Of a DNA stretch of 64,000 bases, positions 26,126 to 37,402 are shown one piece after another. This DNA is from Novosphingobium sp. TH158 (lineage in GTDB: Bacteria > Pseudomonadota > Alphaproteobacteria > Sphingomonadales > Sphingomonadaceae). The notes beneath the pieces were generated by a model. It was not told the DNA's origin. It was given only the letters and a program-made list of their open reading frames with translations, and did no database searches. A program made the position numbers and the translations under genes. The stretch lies in contig NZ_PKRT01000001.1 of assembly GCF_002855555.1 (NCBI RefSeq), forward strand, positions 1,640,001-1,704,000. The letters are read 5' to 3'. The first letter of the stretch is position 1, and the number at the start of each line of letters is the position of its first letter.

Positions 26126-26500
26126 TCAGCGGCAGGGCCAGGTGCGCACGGCAAGATCAGCCATGGCGCGATGCAGGTTGATCTGCCCGCGCTGCCCGGC
26201 GGGATAGCTGTTCAGGTGGTTGAGCCACATGTCCTGTGTCACCTTGGTGGGCTTGGGCGGGCAGGAACTGGGCTTGCCTGCCGCGCGCTCCCTCTCCAGC
26301 CGCGCCTTGTAGGCGAGTCCAGCGGCCATCGCCTCGTTCTTGAGCATCTTGATGTCGGACGAGAACATCGCCGCAATGCCCTTGGCCTTGAGCGCATCGA
26401 CTTTGGCGAGGAACGCGGCAACCGACATGTCGCCCGGAGCCGCATGGGCCGGGGCCGCAGCGGCAAGAAGCAGTGGCACGATGGCCAGCGCGCGCTTCAT
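26126..26500 (-). CDS. Small secreted protein of unknown function
   Basis: A 124-residue exported protein: signal peptide MKRALAIVPLLLAAAAPAHA, then SVAAFLAKVDALKAKGIAAM, an AYKARLERERAAGKPSSCPP segment and a C-terminal WPC. The two cysteines (SSCPP and WPC) could pair. The mature part is mostly helical and resembles small sphingomonad periplasmic proteins, sometimes compared with Tai-type immunity proteins; I do not assign it. ATG 26500 has GGAG about 9 bases upstream. It is divergent from the DUF3667 gene. Confidence 0.75.
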   Translation of the reverse strand: MKRALAIVPLLLAAAAPAHAAPGDMSVAAFLAKVDALKAKGIAAMFSSDIKMLKNEAMAAGLAYKARLERERAAGKPSSCPPKPTKVTQDMWLNHLNSYPAGQRGQINLHRAMADLAVRTWPCR

Positions 26501-26592
26501 CTTCAATCTCCTTCACGACCCACAGGGGTGATGGCTTGACGCAATGAGGCTTGCAAGACCATGAACGGTCCGTTCCCGGGGAAAGGCAGGCG

Positions 26593-27654
26593 ATGAGCGG
26601 CGCGGAGGCTATCGGAGAAGTCGCACAGGGCGCCCTTGCTGCGCGGGCCGTCGAGCCCGGACACGGCGAGGCGGCGGACGGGCACACGCATGAAAGCGCC
26701 TGCCTGAACTGCGATACGCCGCTGGTCGGCAGCTATTGCCACGCCTGCGGGCAGTCCGCGCATGTCCACCGCACGCTGGGTGCCTTCTTCCACGACCTGC
26801 TGCACGGGGTGTTCCACTTCGAAGGCAAGGTCTGGCGCACCCTGCCCGCGCTGGCGCTGCGCCCCGGACAGATGACCCGCGAATACATCGACGGCAAGCG
26901 GGCCCGCTATGTCTCCCCGGTCGCCCTGTTCCTGTTCAGCGTCTTCCTGATGTTCGCGGTGGTCAAGCAATTCGGGCTGGACCTGGGCCAGGCGGCCGAT
27001 GTCAGCGTAAATGGAAGGCACGTTGCCGGACTTGAGGCGAATCAGCGCGACCTGGATGCGCTCAAGGCTCGGCGCGCGGAGCTGGTCAAACAGGGCAAGC
27101 CGACTGATGCCATCGACGGCGAGATCGAAGGGCGCGAAGCGGCGATTACCGTGCTGGAGGAGCTGCGCCAGCCTGTCGATGCCGTGGCGAAACAGGCTGC
27201 CGCGCCGGCCCAGGCCGTATCGAGCAGCGACATTCCCGCAATCCGCGATCTCTTGTCCAAGGTGCGCGACAATCCCCGGCTGGCGCTGTTCCAGCTACAG
27301 ACCAATGCCTACAAGTTCGCCTGGCTGCTGATCCCGATTTCCGTGACATTCATCTGGCTGCTGTTCCCCTTCAGCCGGCGCTTCGGGCTTTACGACCACA
27401 CCGTCTTCGTCACCTATTCGCTGTGCTTCATGATGCTGCTGCTGTCGGTGCTGACGCTGGGCAATGCGGCCGGGCTGGACGTACTGCTGATCGGCATGGG
27501 CCTGATACCGCCCCTGCACATCTACAAGCAGGTGCGCCACGCCTACGGACTCAGTCGCGCCGCAGCCCTGTGGCGGACGGCGGCGATGCTGGTCTATGCC
27601 TTCGCCGCGCTGTCATTCTTCCTGATGGCAGTCCTGGCCCTGTCGGCGGGCTAG
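26593..27654 (+). CDS. DUF3667 membrane protein with zinc ribbon
   Basis: A 353-residue protein. A zinc ribbon near the N-terminus (CLNCDTPLVGSYCHACGQ) is followed by the HDLLHGVFHFEGKVWRTLPAL segment and about five membrane segments; the middle part is a charged, coiled-coil-like loop. This is the DUF3667 layout. Its function is unknown. ATG 26593 has a fair AGG site; the longer start at 26551 lacks one. Confidence 0.85.
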   Translation: MSGAEAIGEVAQGALAARAVEPGHGEAADGHTHESACLNCDTPLVGSYCHACGQSAHVHRTLGAFFHDLLHGVFHFEGKVWRTLPALALRPGQMTREYIDGKRARYVSPVALFLFSVFLMFAVVKQFGLDLGQAADVSVNGRHVAGLEANQRDLDALKARRAELVKQGKPTDAIDGEIEGREAAITVLEELRQPVDAVAKQAAAPAQAVSSSDIPAIRDLLSKVRDNPRLALFQLQTNAYKFAWLLIPISVTFIWLLFPFSRRFGLYDHTVFVTYSLCFMMLLLSVLTLGNAAGLDVLLIGMGLIPPLHIYKQVRHAYGLSRAAALWRTAAMLVYAFAALSFFLMAVLALSAG

Positions 27655-27675
27655 GCGCAAAGCACCAGCCCGCCG
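27644..27675. terminator. Bidirectional hairpin between DUF3667 and ftsH
   Basis: A 9-bp stem (CGGCGGGCT/AGCCCGCCG) around a 14-base loop, overlapping the DUF3667 stop. The converging position suggests a shared 3' structure. No T-run is evident. Confidence 0.4.
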
Positions 27676-27693
27676 CATAAGGGATTGCCGGAC

Positions 27694-29625
<1,932 letters not shown>

Positions 29626-29650
29626 CGTCGCAAGTGTCCTTTCGTTCCGA

Positions 29651-29680
29651 CTATGTAGGACGGCGCGTCTGAATGGCAAG
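29651..29680 (-). promoter_or_regulatory. Putative heat-shock-like promoter of ftsH
   Basis: On the minus strand CTTGCCATT is followed after about 17 bases by TACATAG. It parallels the element upstream of clpP (CTTGAA ... ACATAG). In proteobacteria ftsH is often in the heat-shock regulon. The site may also fit sigma-70. Confidence 0.35.
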
Positions 29681-29872
29681 TTAGCGCGCATGCCTGCGGT
29701 TGTTCCGTTGCCTGGCTCCGGCGAAGCGTTAAGTTGGAGCGATACTGCCACGAAGCCATTGGCGGAATGACCTGCCGCCCGTTTTTGCAGGAATTGCCCT
29801 GTGCCGACTGTTGCCCCGCACCCTCGCTTGGGGCAAAGGGGCTGCCACCAATTCAGGGACTGTGGAACGGAC

Positions 29873-30832
29873 ATGACGACTTCTGAAGGCAATCTTGCCG
29901 GCAAGCTGGTGGTTCTGGTGGGCGGCAGCGGCTTCTTCGGCGCACACGTGGCGCAGGAGCTGCTCTCGCGCGGGGCGCGCCTGCGCGTCGTATGCCGCAA
30001 TCCCAAGAAGGCATTCCGCCTCAAGCCGCTGGCGAACCTTGGCCAGATCCAGTTCGTCCGCGCCGACCTTACCGACCGCGCCGTGCTTCCCGCCGTGGTT
30101 GCCGATGCCGATGCGGTGGTGAACCTTGTCGGCGCCTTCGGCGGCGATCTCGATGCCGTCCATGTCCATGGTCCCGCAGCCCTGGCCAAGGCCGCAGGCG
30201 AAGCCGGCGCCGAAGCATTCGTCCACATCTCCGCACTGGGCTGCGATGCCGAGAGCGAGGTTGACTATGCCCGCACCAAGGCAGCCGGCGAAGCCGCAGT
30301 GCTTGCGGCGTTCCCCAAGGCGACGATCCTGCGTCCCTCGATCATCTTCGGTTCGGACGACAATTTCATCACCATGTTCGCCCGGCTGATTTCCAGGCTG
30401 CCGGTCCTGCCGGTCTTCGGGCCTGATGCAAAACTGCAGCCGGTATTCGTTGACGATGCCGCCCATGCCGTGGCCAATGCCCTGACCAATCCCGGCAAGC
30501 ACGGCGGCAAGACCTATGATGTCGCCGGGCCGGAAGTCATCACCATGGGCGAGCTGAACCGCCGCATCGCCAAGGCGCAGGGCCGCAAGCCGCTGTTCGC
30601 CGACCTTCCCGACGCGGTTTCCGGCATGATTGCCACCTGCACCGGCTGGCTGCCGGGCGCACCGATCTCGTCCGACCAGTGGAAGCTGCTGAAGGCGGGC
30701 AATGTTGCCGGCAAGGGCCCCGGGCTGAAGGAACTGGGCGTGGCGCCCCGGCCGCTTTCGCTGTTCCTTGACCGCTGGATGGTTGCCTACCGCAAGCACG
30801 GCCGCTTTAGTGACAAGCGCGGGCTGGCCTGA
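29873..30832 (+). CDS. Complex I NDUFA9-family NAD(P)-binding epimerase-like protein
   Basis: A 319-residue atypical short-chain dehydrogenase. The cofactor motif is [19 protein letters not shown], with ILRPSIIFG and [10 protein letters not shown] typical of the NDUFA9/39-kDa subunit subfamily. The usual YxxxK site is only partly kept ([10 protein letters not shown]). In alphaproteobacteria these proteins associate with NADH:quinone oxidoreductase or serve as NADPH-binding factors. The gene is divergent from ftsH and stands alone. Confidence 0.85.
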   Translation: MTTSEGNLAGKLVVLVGGSGFFGAHVAQELLSRGARLRVVCRNPKKAFRLKPLANLGQIQFVRADLTDRAVLPAVVADADAVVNLVGAFGGDLDAVHVHGPAALAKAAGEAGAEAFVHISALGCDAESEVDYARTKAAGEAAVLAAFPKATILRPSIIFGSDDNFITMFARLISRLPVLPVFGPDAKLQPVFVDDAAHAVANALTNPGKHGGKTYDVAGPEVITMGELNRRIAKAQGRKPLFADLPDAVSGMIATCTGWLPGAPISSDQWKLLKAGNVAGKGPGLKELGVAPRPLSLFLDRWMVAYRKHGRFSDKRGLA

Positions 30833-30835
30833 ACC

Positions 30836-31507
30836 TTATCCGTCAACGTCGGCGTAGTGCTCGGGCGGGTGAATCCCGTCCTGCCGTTCGGCAAGCAGCG
30901 GGCGGAAGCTCGGCCGGCTTTTCATAACGGCATACCAGCTGCGCGTCTGTTCATGCCCGGCCCAGTCGATACCGTTGAGGTAATCGGCAACCGAGATCTG
31001 CGCGGCGGCGGCAATATCGGCCAGGCTCATGGTCGCGCCGGCCAGCCAGGGACGGCGATCGAGCAGGTAATCGATGTAGTACAGGTGTTCGTGCGCCAGC
31101 TTCATCGCCTGCCGCAGGGCGCGGCTGTCAGGCGGCTGGCGCAGGATCACGCGCTTCTTCATCTTTTCGAGCAGCAACGGCCCGGTCACGTCCTCGAAAA
31201 AGTTCTCGTCGAACAGCGCCACCAGCCGGCGCACCTCTGCCCGGGCAGCGGCATTGCCGCCGATCATCTGGTTCTTTTCGACCGTTTCCTCGAAAAATTC
31301 GCAGATCGCCCGGCTGTCGACGAGCGTCAGCGCCTTTTCCGGATCGTGAAGCACCGGCGTTCTTCCCGCAGGATTGAGCGCGAGAAACTCGTCGCGGCCT
31401 TCCCACGGGTTTTCGCGCCACAGTTCATAGCCCACGCCCTTTTCGGACATGAGCAGGCGCACCTTGCGGCTGAACGGACAGAGGGGGAACTGGTAAAGCT
31501 GCCACAT
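30836..31507 (-). CDS. Glutathione S-transferase family protein
   Basis: A 223-residue protein. The thioredoxin-like N-terminal domain has LYQFPLCPFSRKVRLLM (CPFS, active-site Cys/Ser) and LNPAGRTPVL with the cis-proline; SRAICEFFEE binds the gamma-glutamyl group. The helical C-terminal domain contains LAGATMSLADIAAAAQISV. It could be a detoxifying or stress-related GST; the substrate is unknown. It ends 4 bases from the NDUFA9-like gene, converging. Confidence 0.88.
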   Translation of the reverse strand: MWQLYQFPLCPFSRKVRLLMSEKGVGYELWRENPWEGRDEFLALNPAGRTPVLHDPEKALTLVDSRAICEFFEETVEKNQMIGGNAAARAEVRRLVALFDENFFEDVTGPLLLEKMKKRVILRQPPDSRALRQAMKLAHEHLYYIDYLLDRRPWLAGATMSLADIAAAAQISVADYLNGIDWAGHEQTRSWYAVMKSRPSFRPLLAERQDGIHPPEHYADVDG

Positions 31508-31532
31508 GCCCGGAACCCTTGCGCAAAGCTGA

Positions 31533-31572
31533 GCCGGGCTCCAACCCGCTGACGGGTGAGCCCGGCGTTTTT
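31533..31572. terminator. Hairpin with T-run between the GST and DUF genes
   Basis: A 9-bp outer stem (GCCGGGCTC/GAGCCCGGC), an inner ACCCG/CGGGT stem, and GTTTTT on the plus strand. On the minus strand it follows the 31588 gene and precedes the GST gene, with only a short T-stretch. Confidence 0.5.
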
Positions 31573-31587
31573 CTGTGCAAAACAGGA

Positions 31588-32022
31588 TCAGTAAGCTTGG
31601 CGGCCAGCCTTTTCGATGGCGCGGCGCATCTGGTCGGCCATGCGGTCAAATTCGGGCAGCATCTCTTCAAGCGCGCCGGCGGCGCGGCCCATCGAGTTCA
31701 TTGCCCGGGGCATCTCGCGGGCCACCTGCCGGGGCATGTCGCGCATTTCGGGACCGGCCAGGTCGCGCAACCGGGCATCGTCCGGAATATCGCGCATCGA
31801 TTTATCGCCCCATTCGCCCATCGCGCGGGCCAGCGGGCCGACCTTCATGTCCATCACCATCTCGCTAATCAGGGCGACCATGCTCGATACCTGGGCCTGG
31901 AGCATGGGATCCGAAAGCTTTTCGGCAATGCGCGGATCATCCCGCTCCGGACGAGCCGAGGCCACCGACGGAACCAGCGCGGAAAGGGCCATTCCGGCCA
32001 CAAGTGCAATTCGCCAAACCAT
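31588..32022 (-). CDS. Secreted helical protein of unknown function
   Basis: A 144-residue exported protein with a signal peptide (MVWRIALVAGMALSALVPSV, cleaved after ASA). The rest is rich in Met, Arg and Asp, with long amphipathic helices (DPMLQAQVSSMVALISEMVM and so on), and no cysteine. GGAGG six bases before ATG 32022 supports this start. I do not recognise a family. Confidence 0.72.
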   Translation of the reverse strand: MVWRIALVAGMALSALVPSVASARPERDDPRIAEKLSDPMLQAQVSSMVALISEMVMDMKVGPLARAMGEWGDKSMRDIPDDARLRDLAGPEMRDMPRQVAREMPRAMNSMGRAAGALEEMLPEFDRMADQMRRAIEKAGRQAY

Positions 32023-32104
32023 CCCCAACCTCCTGCAGCGGGACGAATCAATCCGGTTGTCTATGAAACTTAACCGCTTTCACGCGGCTGAATGAGCAAC
32101 TGGA

Positions 32105-32878
32105 TCACGCCGGAACGGGCACGCCCTGCGACAGGGCGGCACCGGCCCGTTCGGCAAGCTTTGCCTCGATGCCGGACCACAGGCGATGCAGCGCCCGATC
32201 CGCGCGCGAACCCTTGGCGTTCGCCCCGACCGGGCAGCGCGCCGCGGCAGCCTGTTCCACCTGGTTTGCCATCGGCACCACCGGCCAACCGCGCGCCTCG
32301 CTTTCGCGGGTTGCCCGCTGCATCGGCCGCTGGGCGTTATACATGGTGAGCACCGGCAGGATGGGCGGATGGCGGCCGTGGAGCGCGGAAAGTTCGCGTC
32401 GGACCGATTGCAGGGTCCTGATGGCCATCGGGGCGGCACGCAGGGGCACGACGAGCACGTCGGCGGCGTTAAGCACCTGCTCGCTCACCTCGTTGATCAC
32501 CGGCGGGCAATCGAGGACGATGCGGTCGAACTCGGAAGAAAGCGTGGTGGCAAGCTGCGCCAGCCGCCGCTTGTGGCCGATCCGGGCCAGCGCCACGGAC
32601 AGGGTGCGAAGGCTGTCATCGGACTTGAGCAGGTGAAGGTGGCTGTAGTCCGTCGGCTCGATCAGCTCGCGCGGGCGTCCATCACGCTGGAAAACTGAAG
32701 CGGCGCGCGGCAGGCGCCGGTCCTCTGCACCAAGGAGGTAGGCAGAGCCGCCTTGCGGATCGAGATCCCACAAAAGGGTGCGCGATTGCCCGTAATGGGC
32801 ACAGCGCCAGGCAAGGTCCACCGCGAGGGTGGTTTTGCCAACGCCGCCCTTGGCGCTGTAAACGCCGATCACAGCCAT
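32105..32878 (-). CDS. ParA/MinD-family ATPase, orphan
   Basis: A 257-residue P-loop ATPase. The deviant Walker A is YSAKGGVGKTTLAVDLAW, the A-prime motif is WDLDPQGGSAYLL, and Walker B is RIVLDCPPVINEV. There is no parB-like partner and no DNA-binding N-terminal domain, so it resembles ParA-like proteins that position cell components (as in orphan ParA/MinD systems) rather than plasmid-partition ParA. The mature start is MAVIGVYSAKGG at 32878. Confidence 0.8.
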   Translation of the reverse strand: MAVIGVYSAKGGVGKTTLAVDLAWRCAHYGQSRTLLWDLDPQGGSAYLLGAEDRRLPRAASVFQRDGRPRELIEPTDYSHLHLLKSDDSLRTLSVALARIGHKRRLAQLATTLSSEFDRIVLDCPPVINEVSEQVLNAADVLVVPLRAAPMAIRTLQSVRRELSALHGRHPPILPVLTMYNAQRPMQRATRESEARGWPVVPMANQVEQAAAARCPVGANAKGSRADRALHRLWSGIEAKLAERAGAALSQGVPVPA

Positions 32879-32991
32879 CGTGTTGCGTCCCGACCTGTTT
32901 TCGGGAGGTCTAACCATAGCCTGAGGATGAGGCAATGGCGCAGCACAGACTGTTCCGTTCCGGCGCAATGCCGCAACGAAGTGCTTATGGC

Positions 32992-33390
32992 CTATCGCTT
33001 TTCCGGAACCTCGGAATCGAGCAGCGGCAGGCAGGCCCGCACCACGGCTTTCAGGCTGGATGCGGCATGAGCCGCCCCTGCGGGGGCCTTCTGCAGTTCT
33101 TCGACCCGCGCCTTCAGGAGCGCCTGTACGGCCTCGCGGCTCGCCCCCGTTTCGTCCATCAGGCGCGCAGTGGTGCGAACGAAGAATTCCCGCCCGCGTT
33201 CGGCCAGCGGCGGGAATTCGCTGGCTCCTGGCGCTCCGCGCTTCTGGTCGAAAGCAACGAGTCCAAAGGCTGCGGAACAGCGCAGCGTAGTCTCCTGCGC
33301 CAGGTTAAGCCGGGGCAGCGGTGCCTGCTGCGCACTCGCGGGGATGGCGGTCACAAGCAGGGCGGCAGCAAGGGGAAGAATACGGTTCAT
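32992..33390 (-). CDS. Small secreted protein of unknown function
   Basis: A 132-residue exported protein with a signal peptide (MNRILPLAAALLVTAIPASA). The mature part is helical, with two cysteines (LRCSAAFG and VRACLPLL) that may form a disulfide. No family is recognised. It lies between the ParA-like gene and metW on the same strand. Confidence 0.72.
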   Translation of the reverse strand: MNRILPLAAALLVTAIPASAQQAPLPRLNLAQETTLRCSAAFGLVAFDQKRGAPGASEFPPLAERGREFFVRTTARLMDETGASREAVQALLKARVEELQKAPAGAAHAASSLKAVVRACLPLLDSEVPEKR

Positions 33391-33425
33391 GCCGATCGTG
33401 TGCCCGCCCCAACCTTAACCGCAAC

Positions 33426-34019
33426 CTACCGGCGCGAAATCAGGAATACGGCGTGTTCGGCGCGGAATGCCGCCATGGCCGCCGAACAGTGCTTGTCGCC
33501 GGACAGGAACCATTCCTGCTCCACGGTAATCCCGCGGTCCGCCACCAGATCGCGAAAGTCCGAGACGGTGACATGGTGGATGTTGGGCGTTTCGTACCAG
33601 GCAACGGGCAACAACCGCGTCACGGGCATGCGACCGTTCCAAAGGAGCGATAGGCGCACGCGCCAGTGGCCGAAATTGGGAAACGAGACGAAAGCCTTGC
33701 CGCCGATCCGCAGCAGTTCTTCCAGCACCCTGTCGGGCCGGTGCGTGGTCTGCAGCGTCTGGCTGAGGATCGCATAGTCGAACGCCTGGTCGGGATAGAT
33801 GGCGAGATCGCTGTCGGCGTCACCCTGGATCACCGAAAGGCCGCGCGATACGCAGTTGGCCACCGAGGCGGAATCGATTTCCATGCCCCGCGCATCGCAG
33901 CCGCGCTCGTCGCGCAGCACGGCGAGCAGATCGCCATCGCCGCAGCCGACATCGAGCACGCGCGCGCCGGGGGCGACGTTGGCGGCGATGATCGCCAGAT
34001 CTGGTCGAAGCGCGCTCAT
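33426..34019 (-). CDS. metW: Methionine biosynthesis protein MetW
   Basis: A 197-residue methyltransferase-fold protein. [20 protein letters not shown] is motif I, and [19 protein letters not shown] and PNFGHWRVR are typical of MetW. In proteobacteria it acts with MetX in making O-acylhomoserine. Its start overlaps the metX stop by 4 bases (ATGA), the canonical metX-metW pair. Confidence 0.95.
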   Translation of the reverse strand: MSALRPDLAIIAANVAPGARVLDVGCGDGDLLAVLRDERGCDARGMEIDSASVANCVSRGLSVIQGDADSDLAIYPDQAFDYAILSQTLQTTHRPDRVLEELLRIGGKAFVSFPNFGHWRVRLSLLWNGRMPVTRLLPVAWYETPNIHHVTVSDFRDLVADRGITVEQEWFLSGDKHCSAAMAAFRAEHAVFLISRR

Positions 34020-35146
34020 GGAGAAAGGAACCCTGCGATCACCCGGTCCAGTTCGGGCACGTCAAGCAGGAAGGAATCGTGCCCGAACGGCGCTGCCAGT
34101 TCGACGAAGCTGACCGGCGCGCCTGCCGCATTGAGCGCGTGGGCCAGCTTGCGCGATTCCGCCGTGGGATAAAGCCAGTCGGTATCGAAGGAGACGAGGC
34201 AGAACCGCGCCTTGCAGTCCTTGAAGGCGTCCGCCAGCCTGCCACCACATTCCTCCGCGAGGTCGAAGTACGACATGGCGCGGGTGATGTAGAGATAGCT
34301 GTTCGCATCGAACCGCCCGGTGAAGCTCTCGCCCTGGTAGCGCAGGTAGCTCTCCACCTGGAAATCGGCGTCGAAGCCGAAGCTTTTGGCCTCCCGGTCC
34401 TGCAGGCGGCGACCGAACTTCTCGCTGAGCGTGGCTTCCGACAGATAGGTGATATGCGCCGCCATCCGCGCAACGGACAGGCCCGCATCGGGGGCCTTGC
34501 CCGTGCCGTAATAGGCGCCTTGCTGCCAGTTCGGGTCAGCCATGACGGCCTGCCGGCCAACTTCCTGAAAAGCGATGTTCTGTGCCGGCATTTCGCCAGT
34601 GGCGGCAATGGCCATGACGCGGTCAGCCCGTTCGGGCCAGTTGGCAGCCAGGCTGAGCGCCTGCATCCCGCCCATCGACCCGCCGACCACGGCGTGCAGC
34701 CGGTCGATACCCAGCGCATCCAGCAGCGCAAGGTGTGCCCGCACCATGTCGCGAATGGTAATGACGGGAAAGCGCATGCCCCACGGCTGGCCATCCGGGT
34801 GGATGCTCGAGGGTCCGGACGTGCCCATGCACGAGCCGAGGACATTGGGACAGACAACGAAGAACCGGTCCGTATCGATCGGCTTTCCCGGTCCGACCAT
34901 GCGGTCCCACCAGCCGGGTTTGCCGGTGATCGGGTGCGGGCTCGCCACGTGCTGGTCGCCGGTGGTCGCGTGGCAGATCAGCACCGCATTGCTGCGGCTG
35001 TCGTTCAGCGCGCCATAGGTTTCGTAGGCAATGCGCACGCCTTCGAGCCGCTGCCCGCAATCGAGCGGCAGCGGTTCGGCAAGGTCCAGCACGGTGCTGG
35101 CAGTGACAAGCGCGGCAGTGGCCATTGCGCGGGGACTTGGGGGCAT
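34016..35146 (-). CDS. metX: Homoserine O-acetyltransferase
   Basis: A 376-residue alpha/beta hydrolase-fold enzyme that acylates homoserine in methionine synthesis. The nucleophile Ser is in [12 protein letters not shown], and the aspartate and histidine of the triad are in [10 protein letters not shown] and [22 protein letters not shown] is typical of MetX. Start 35146 is used, with ATG 35125 (MATAALV) an equally possible start. It is divergent from hisC with only 59 bases between; no SAM riboswitch is apparent. Confidence 0.95.
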   Translation of the reverse strand: MPPSPRAMATAALVTASTVLDLAEPLPLDCGQRLEGVRIAYETYGALNDSRSNAVLICHATTGDQHVASPHPITGKPGWWDRMVGPGKPIDTDRFFVVCPNVLGSCMGTSGPSSIHPDGQPWGMRFPVITIRDMVRAHLALLDALGIDRLHAVVGGSMGGMQALSLAANWPERADRVMAIAATGEMPAQNIAFQEVGRQAVMADPNWQQGAYYGTGKAPDAGLSVARMAAHITYLSEATLSEKFGRRLQDREAKSFGFDADFQVESYLRYQGESFTGRFDANSYLYITRAMSYFDLAEECGGRLADAFKDCKARFCLVSFDTDWLYPTAESRKLAHALNAAGAPVSFVELAAPFGHDSFLLDVPELDRVIAGFLSP

Positions 35147-35205
35147 GGGCCTGTACTGTCAATGGGCTGGCAATCGCGCGCCATGATGCTAAGGCCCCGG
35201 CCATC

Positions 35206-36303
35206 ATGAGCGGACCCAAACCCAAGAGCTGGATCGAGGCTATCCACGCCTATGTTCCGGGCAAGAGCGCCGGCGCGGACGGGCGCCCGCTGATCAAGCT
35301 TTCAGCCAACGAAAACCCGCTGGGCACCTCGCCTGCCGCGCTCGCCGCGCGTGCCGCTGCGGCCGAGCCGAGCCGCTATCCCGATCCCGACAGCAAGGCG
35401 CTGCGCGCCGCCATTGCCGAAGTGCATGGCCTGGACCCGGCGCTGGTCGTCATGGGCACCGGCTCGGATGAACTGCTGCACCTTGCCGCCCAGGGCTATG
35501 CCGGGCCGGGTGACGAGGTGCTGTTTTCGCGCTTCAGCTTTTCGGTCTACGATATTGCCGCGCGACGCTGCGGGGCGACCCCGGTGGAAGCGCCGGATGC
35601 CGATTTCGGCACCGATGTCGATGCCCTGCTGGCTCTGGTGAGCGAGCGCACCCGCGTGGTCTTCCTTGCCAATCCCAACAATCCGACCGGTTCCTACCTG
35701 CCCCGGGCGGAACTGGCGCGGCTGCATGCCGGGCTGCCGCAGGATGTCCTGCTGGTGGTCGACCAGGCCTATGCCGAATATGTCGGCCCTGCCGACGATG
35801 ATGGCGGGCTCGATCTGGCCGCCGCGCACGATAATGTGCTGGTGACGCGCACCTTCTCCAAGATCTATGGTCTGGCCGGGGAACGGGTCGGCTGGGGAAC
35901 GGGCGCAAGCGCCATTGTCGATACGCTCAACCGCATCCGCGGGCCATTCAACGTCACCAACAGCGCGCAGGCCATGGCGCTGGCAGCGGTGCAGGACCGC
36001 CAATTCGTCGACGATGCGCGCGATCACAACGCCCGCGAACGCGCCCGCTTCGTCGCCCGGCTGGAAGCCCTGGGCAACCACGGACTGCGTCCGCTGCCCA
36101 GCGAAGCCAATTTCGTGCTGATCCTGTTCTCCGGCAAGCTGACGGCGGAGGCCGCCTACAACGGCCTGGCGGATCGCGGCTACATCACGCGTTGGCTGCC
36201 GGGGCAAGGCCTGCCGCAGGGCCTGCGCATCACCATCGGCACGGCCGAACAGATGGACGAGATTGCCGCCCACCTGCGCGACATGGCCGAGGCTGTACGA
36301 TGA
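35206..36303 (+). CDS. hisC: Histidinol-phosphate aminotransferase
   Basis: A 365-residue PLP-dependent class II aminotransferase. [15 protein letters not shown] is the N-terminal signature, [10 protein letters not shown] and VDQAYAEYV the cofactor region, and [18 protein letters not shown] holds the Schiff-base lysine. In alphaproteobacteria HisC-like enzymes also act on aromatic keto acids; here the next gene is a tyrosine-pathway dehydrogenase, so it may serve both histidine and aromatic amino acids. The two overlap by 4 bases. Confidence 0.92.
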   Translation: MSGPKPKSWIEAIHAYVPGKSAGADGRPLIKLSANENPLGTSPAALAARAAAAEPSRYPDPDSKALRAAIAEVHGLDPALVVMGTGSDELLHLAAQGYAGPGDEVLFSRFSFSVYDIAARRCGATPVEAPDADFGTDVDALLALVSERTRVVFLANPNNPTGSYLPRAELARLHAGLPQDVLLVVDQAYAEYVGPADDDGGLDLAAAHDNVLVTRTFSKIYGLAGERVGWGTGASAIVDTLNRIRGPFNVTNSAQAMALAAVQDRQFVDDARDHNARERARFVARLEALGNHGLRPLPSEANFVLILFSGKLTAEAAYNGLADRGYITRWLPGQGLPQGLRITIGTAEQMDEIAAHLRDMAEAVR

Positions 36304-37214
36304 GCTTCCAGCGTGTCGCCATCATCGGCCTGGGCCTGCTGGGCGGATCGACCGGCCTTGCCGTGGCCGAGCACCTCCCCGGCATTGCGACCGCCGGCTA
36401 TGACGCCGATCCGGAGACTCGCAGGCGGGCGGGAGAGCGCGGGCTTGTCGGCACGGTCTGCGACAGCGCGGCCGATGCCGTGCGCGATGCCGATCTGGTG
36501 ATCTTCTGCGTGCCCGTCGGCGCGATGAGCGCCGCCGCCGCCGAGATTGCCGGCGCGCTCAAGCCCGGCGCAGTGGTCAGCGATGTCGGCTCCTCCAAGG
36601 AGAGCGTGGCCAAGGCCCTTGCCGAGGCGCTGCCCGGTGCGGCGATCATCCCCGCGCACCCCGTGGCTGGTACCGAGAACTCCGGCCCCGACGCCGGTTT
36701 CGCCAGCCTGTTCCGCAACCGCTGGTGCATCGTCACCCCGCCTGAGGGCGCGGAGCCGGAGCACGTTACTGCCGTCTCCGATTTCTGGACCGCACTCGGC
36801 GCCAATGTAGAGGTGATGACGCCTCAGCACCATGACCTCGTGCTCGCCGTCACCAGCCACCTGCCGCACCTGATCGCCTATACCATCGTCGGCACGGCGA
36901 GCGACCTTGAGGGCGTGACGCAGAGCGAGGTGATCAAGTATTCCGCCGGCGGCTTTCGCGACTTCACCCGCATTGCCGCCAGCGACCCGACGATGTGGCG
37001 CGACGTTTTCCTTTCCAACAAGGATGCGGTTCTGGAAATGCTCCAGCGTTTCACCGAAGACCTGACCGCGCTGCAACGCGCCATCCGCGTTGGCGATGGC
37101 CAGCAGCTGTTCGATCACTTCACCCGCACCCGCGCGATCCGCCGCTCGATCATCGAGCAGGGTCAGGATGACGCCCGGCCCGACTTTGGACGTTCAGACC
37201 ACAACGGCGGCTAA
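36300..37214 (+). CDS. tyrA: Prephenate/arogenate dehydrogenase
   Basis: A 304-residue enzyme of tyrosine synthesis. [17 protein letters not shown] is the NAD(P) motif; [24 protein letters not shown] and [10 protein letters not shown] are conserved in TyrA-family proteins. The HPVAGTE histidine is catalytic. It has no chorismate mutase or ACT domain. The ATG overlaps the hisC stop, so the pair is coupled. Whether it uses prephenate or arogenate is not told by sequence alone. Confidence 0.92.
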   Translation: MSFQRVAIIGLGLLGGSTGLAVAEHLPGIATAGYDADPETRRRAGERGLVGTVCDSAADAVRDADLVIFCVPVGAMSAAAAEIAGALKPGAVVSDVGSSKESVAKALAEALPGAAIIPAHPVAGTENSGPDAGFASLFRNRWCIVTPPEGAEPEHVTAVSDFWTALGANVEVMTPQHHDLVLAVTSHLPHLIAYTIVGTASDLEGVTQSEVIKYSAGGFRDFTRIAASDPTMWRDVFLSNKDAVLEMLQRFTEDLTALQRAIRVGDGQQLFDHFTRTRAIRRSIIEQGQDDARPDFGRSDHNGG

Positions 37215-37225
37215 AGGAGCCCGAG

Positions 37226-37402
37226 ATGAACTACGCTGTCTGGATTGCGCTTGCCGTCGTCTTCATCGCCGTGATCCCGCCGATCATCAAATCGGCCCGC
37301 AACAGCCGCAAGGATTCCGGCACGACCGATGCGGGATCGGGTTCCGGCAGCGATTCATCCTGCGATACCGGTTCGGACGGAGGTGACTGCGGCGGGGATT
37401 AA
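37226..37402 (+). CDS. Small single-membrane-segment protein with acidic Cys/Gly tail
   Basis: A 58-residue protein: MNYAVWIALAVVFIAVIPPI is a membrane segment, followed by a basic patch (KSARNSRK) and a Gly/Ser/Asp-rich tail with two cysteines (SSCDTGSD and GDCGGD). AAAGGAG 6 bases upstream is a strong ribosome site, so it is likely real though too short to be obvious. It lies just after tyrA and overlaps the nadA tail by 4 bases. No family is known to me. Confidence 0.65.
   Translation: MNYAVWIALAVVFIAVIPPIIKSARNSRKDSGTTDAGSGSGSDSSCDTGSDGGDCGGD

Noticed and set aside
29626..30228. An N-terminal extension of ftsH of about 200 codons
   Set aside because: FtsH begins [10 protein letters not shown] at 29625 and matches the family length; the extension overlaps the NDUFA9-like gene on the other strand.
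35147..35205. A possible SAM-II riboswitch upstream of metX
   Set aside because: SAM-II is known before metX in alphaproteobacteria, but the 59-base gap shows none of its pseudoknot signature and is shared with the divergent hisC start.
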